NCBI RefSeq assembly: GCF_963675455.1
Contig: NZ_OY776217.1
Coordinates: 3,148,001-3,212,000 of the forward strand
Source: Emcibacter sp.
GTDB taxonomy: Bacteria; Pseudomonadota; Alphaproteobacteria; Sphingomonadales; Emcibacteraceae
Direction of reading: 5' to 3'
Length of the DNA: 64,000 nucleotides
Below, one piece after another: positions 61,497 through 64,000 of the stretch (position 1 is the stretch's first letter; every line of letters begins with the position of its first letter). The notes beneath the pieces were generated by a model. The model searched no databases. It saw only the letters and a list, made by a program, of their open reading frames with translations, and was not told the origin of the DNA. Made by a program: the position numbers and the translations under genes.

Positions 61497-63152
61497 TTAT
61501 TGTTCGCCTGGTTGTTTTTGTTTCCAGGCGATCCCCACCAGGCCGTCGCGGCGGGGGTCCGCCGCGCCGGTCCATTGATTGTTCTCCAGCGCCAGGGCAT
61601 GAACGCCTCCGAAATAAGGGTCATACTGGCTGTCGGATACCCCGTATTTCGGCCGCTTCAGCACGAAACCGCGTTTGGCCATGCCCCGGAGCAATTCCGT
61701 GCCAATTTCCGGACCTTCCACATAGGCCTTGTTGTCGGGAATAACATGCACCCGGAAGGCACCGACGGCGGCTTCCACCCCGGCATTCACATCCACCCAG
61801 TGACTTGCCACCTGGGCCACGGCAGAAATAATGCGTGCGCTGCCCGGACTGCCGAGCACCAGTTCCGCTTCGCCATTCCGGCTCAGGATGGTGGCGCTCA
61901 TGGAGGAATAGGGCATTTCGAAAGGTTTCAGCACATAAGGACTGCCGTCATCCTTCAGGCGAAAGCCCTGCATATAGTTATTGTAAAGAAAACCATATTC
62001 CGGATGGGCCACTTTAGAGCCAAAATAGCTGTCAATGCTCTGGGTGACCGCGACCGCCATCCCGTTACCATCCACGACAGAGAAATGGGTGGTCTCGCCA
62101 CCGGTCTGGTCGCGCCAGGCGGCCAGCAACTTGGCCGCCTCCTCCTTGGAAATCTTCCTGTTGATATCATCAGCATAGTCCGTAAAGCTCTGCACCGGGT
62201 CGTTCTTGCGACTGCCGTGGGCCAGTTTCATGGCGTCCATCAGGCCAAGACGGCGTTGTTCATCGTCCTGGTCCAGGTTAGCCGGTTCCATTTGTTCCAG
62301 AATATTGAGAATCTGGATCATGACCCATCCACCGAAGGGCGGCGGCAGGCTTGCCACATCGTGCCCGCGGTAGCTGCTGATTAGCGGTTCGACAATGCGG
62401 GGTTCGGGAAATTTGGCCAGATCTTCCTCGGTGATCCAGCCGCCGTTCTCTTTCATGTCCCGGGCGATGCCTTTGGCGATTTGGCCAGTATAGAAATCTT
62501 CGGCGCCGACTTTGGCAATCCGCTCGAGCATTTTGGCCAGCTTTTTCTGGCGAACCACTTCGCCGACCTGATAGGCGGTACCATCCGGCTTGGTGAATAT
62601 TTCCCGGGCCGTTTCCTGCTTTTTCAGGCCATCCCCGTAAAAGCGGAAAGCTTTCTGACGAAACGGGCCGACGGTGAAGCCGTCCCGGGCCAGATGGACG
62701 GCGGGGGCGACCAGTTCTTTCCACTCCACTTCACCGCTGCCGTATTTGTGAAACGCCAGGTCAAGCACCTTGGGCGTGGACGGCACACTGGAAGCGGTAC
62801 GGCCGTATTGCAGTTGTTCTTTTGTGATATTTTCAGGCAGATGGCGCGGCGACCAGGTCGTGCCGTGAATAACGAAAGGTTTGCCGCCTTTTCCGGGATG
62901 AACCAGCATGACGGTCTGGCCGCCGATGCCGGAGCCGGCCGGTTCGCTTACCCCCAGCGCCAGCGAAACGGCGATGGCGGCGTCGATGGCATTGCCACCC
63001 TTTTCAAGAATTTCTATTCCGGCCGCCGTGGCTTCCGGGGAGGCTGAAGAGACTGCGCCGGCAAACTGTTTTTGTTCATCTGCCGTGCAGGCGGAAACAA
63101 ACAGCAGGTTTATGGAAACAATGACGGAAAAGAAAATGGAACGATTACCCAT
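61497..63152 (-). CDS. ggt: gamma-glutamyltransferase lipoprotein
   Basis: 551 residues. The signal ends in a lipobox-like FVSACTADE (Cys about 22), indicating a lipoprotein facing the periplasm. The large subunit starts SSASPEATAAGIEILEKGGNAIDAAIAVSLALG-type family sequence. The autoprocessing and nucleophile threonine lies in GGETTHFSVVDGNG (about 351-364), and LGSPGSARI and PYSSMSATIL complete the active site. GGT cleaves glutathione and gamma-glutamyl amides. It lies about 100 bp downstream of a TonB receptor gene with a terminator between them. Confidence 0.93.
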   Translation of the reverse strand: MGNRSIFFSVIVSINLLFVSACTADEQKQFAGAVSSASPEATAAGIEILEKGGNAIDAAIAVSLALGVSEPAGSGIGGQTVMLVHPGKGGKPFVIHGTTWSPRHLPENITKEQLQYGRTASSVPSTPKVLDLAFHKYGSGEVEWKELVAPAVHLARDGFTVGPFRQKAFRFYGDGLKKQETAREIFTKPDGTAYQVGEVVRQKKLAKMLERIAKVGAEDFYTGQIAKGIARDMKENGGWITEEDLAKFPEPRIVEPLISSYRGHDVASLPPPFGGWVMIQILNILEQMEPANLDQDDEQRRLGLMDAMKLAHGSRKNDPVQSFTDYADDINRKISKEEAAKLLAAWRDQTGGETTHFSVVDGNGMAVAVTQSIDSYFGSKVAHPEYGFLYNNYMQGFRLKDDGSPYVLKPFEMPYSSMSATILSRNGEAELVLGSPGSARIISAVAQVASHWVDVNAGVEAAVGAFRVHVIPDNKAYVEGPEIGTELLRGMAKRGFVLKRPKYGVSDSQYDPYFGGVHALALENNQWTGAADPRRDGLVGIAWKQKQPGEQ

Positions 63153-63204
63153 GTGTTGATCCTGTACCCAATATCGATCGTATTATTTTATATGTTTTAT
63201 CATG

Positions 63205-63234
63205 AAAAAGGGCGACGGCCGAAACCGTCGCCCC
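63205..63234 (-). terminator. terminator after the right-edge TonB receptor gene
   Basis: GGGCGACGG (63210-63218) pairs with CCGTCGCCC (63225-63233) with a 6-base loop. On the minus strand it is followed by a run of five T, 17 bp past the receptor stop. Confidence 0.85.
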
Positions 63235-63250
63235 GAATATTCCCGGGAAA

Positions 63251-64000
63251 TCAGAATTCCTTGGAGACTGACAGCCACCAGACCCGGCCGTAAGAGTTGT
63301 GCAGCGAGGTAAAGTAACCGTTGCTTTCGTCAGCGAACGGCGGCTGTTTGTCGCCCACGTTGCGGACACCAAGGCCAAGAACCGTACCGTCAATGGCGTT
63401 GCCATTGTCTGTAAAGCGGTACTTCATGGCCACATCGAAGGTGGTCCAGCTGTCCACATCCCAGTAGACGCGGTTCAGATCTTCATCGACCGTCCCGCTG
63501 TTGCCGCTGTCTGCACTGTCATAGAGGGAAGTATCATAGACACTGCCCACATGTTTGACGGTGACCGTGGTGGTGAAATCGTCATACATCCAGCTGATAC
63601 TGCCGCTTGCCCGCCATTCCGGGTTGCCGTTGCGTCGCAGGTAATCAGTTTCGACATCACCGGCGGTCTGGACAAACTTGCTCAGACGGCTGAGGTCAGC
63701 GCGGAAACGGAAACTACCGGCGCCTGTTTCACCTGTACGATATTCGATGGAGGCATCCCAGCCTTCAACTTCACGTTTGTCGGCATTGATATACTGGCTG
63801 ATGATGTTGGTAGCGACGCCGACGGCGGTGCGCTGGTCACCCGGGTTGGCCAGGTTCCAGGCGTCAAAGGCGGCCTGGTCTTCGGCTGTCACGGCAGCAC
63901 GGATCACGTTGGGGTTGGAGCCGGTCAGGGCTTCCAGTTCCAGCTGATAGTCCGCATCCAGGATAACCACCACATTTTCCTGCTCGATTTTCCACCAGTC
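63251..64000 (-). CDS. TonB-dependent receptor, C-terminal part
   Basis: The frame is open to the right edge, leaving about 249 residues. It has beta-barrel strands typical of TonB receptors (WDASIEYRTGETGAGSF, FRADLSRLSKF) and the canonical ending GRVWWLSVSKEF with a terminal phenylalanine. LGVRNVGDKQPPF matches the last-barrel signature of the large catecholate/oar-like receptors that contain an L-N-V-x-D-x-x-P segment. It has no steroid-type operator visible downstream and its promoter is outside the window. Confidence 0.85.
   Translation of the reverse strand, partial: DWWKIEQENVVVILDADYQLELEALTGSNPNVIRAAVTAEDQAAFDAWNLANPGDQRTAVGVATNIISQYINADKREVEGWDASIEYRTGETGAGSFRFRADLSRLSKFVQTAGDVETDYLRRNGNPEWRASGSISWMYDDFTTTVTVKHVGSVYDTSLYDSADSGNSGTVDEDLNRVYWDVDSWTTFDVAMKYRFTDNGNAIDGTVLGLGVRNVGDKQPPFADESNGYFTSLHNSYGRVWWLSVSKEF

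Noticed and set aside
1..64000. CRISPR arrays, tRNA or rRNA genes, insertion sequences, integrase or attachment sites
   Set aside because: No regularly spaced repeats, cloverleaf-like sequences, transposase or recombinase genes were seen.

Overview
The window comes from a Gram-negative bacterium, most likely an alphaproteobacterium. It carries three TonB-dependent receptors, periplasmic enzymes with signal peptides, Lrp/AsnC and LAL-type regulators, moderately GC-rich genes and very AT-rich promoter gaps. This placement is inferred from gene content only. I see no rRNA, tRNA, CRISPR array, transposase or integrase.

Positions 1-8992: the end of a molybdenum hydroxylase large subunit; a periplasmic glycerophosphodiester phosphodiesterase; a compact leftward cluster of a small membrane protein, two paralogous unknown proteins, a DyP-type haem peroxidase and an atypical membrane-anchored cytochrome P450; and upstream a LuxR-type response regulator with a hybrid histidine kinase. 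The peroxidase/P450 cluster is a strong candidate for an undescribed oxidative pathway.

Positions 9664-20853: a leftward operon for a hydantoinase/oxoprolinase-like ATPase, a DUF917 protein, a creatininase-family amidohydrolase, a TonB-dependent receptor and a large ThDP-dependent E1/transketolase-like enzyme. A 900-residue MalT/LAL-type regulator lies just upstream. The gap between regulator and operon holds repeated AAAGGAC elements.

Positions 21209-60263: a steroid-degradation island. It encodes A/B-ring enzymes (KstD, KshA-like Rieske oxygenase, HsaA, HsaB, HsaC, HsaD, HsaE, ketosteroid isomerase) and C/D-ring enzymes (FadD3, IpdA, IpdB, IpdC, IpdF, EchA20, FadA6, two acyl-CoA dehydrogenase pairs). 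It also has side-chain/beta-oxidation genes, a second Rieske oxygenase, a ferredoxin, an Old Yellow Enzyme and its own TonB-dependent receptor. The centre is a 16-gene leftward run from hsaC (45009) to a thiolase (30213). HsaF/HsaG and an obvious KshB reductase are not in the window. No KstR/KstR2 TetR regulator is present; instead there are two paralogous pairs of Lrp/AsnC genes. Eight AT-rich promoter gaps in the island carry a 29-30 bp inverted repeat, TKMGYA-N18-TACKHW, 60-215 bp before the start codons. I infer this to be the operator of the Lrp pairs.

Positions 60569-64000: an exported alpha/beta hydrolase, a gamma-glutamyltransferase lipoprotein and the C-terminal part of a third TonB-dependent receptor, all leftward and without the steroid operator.
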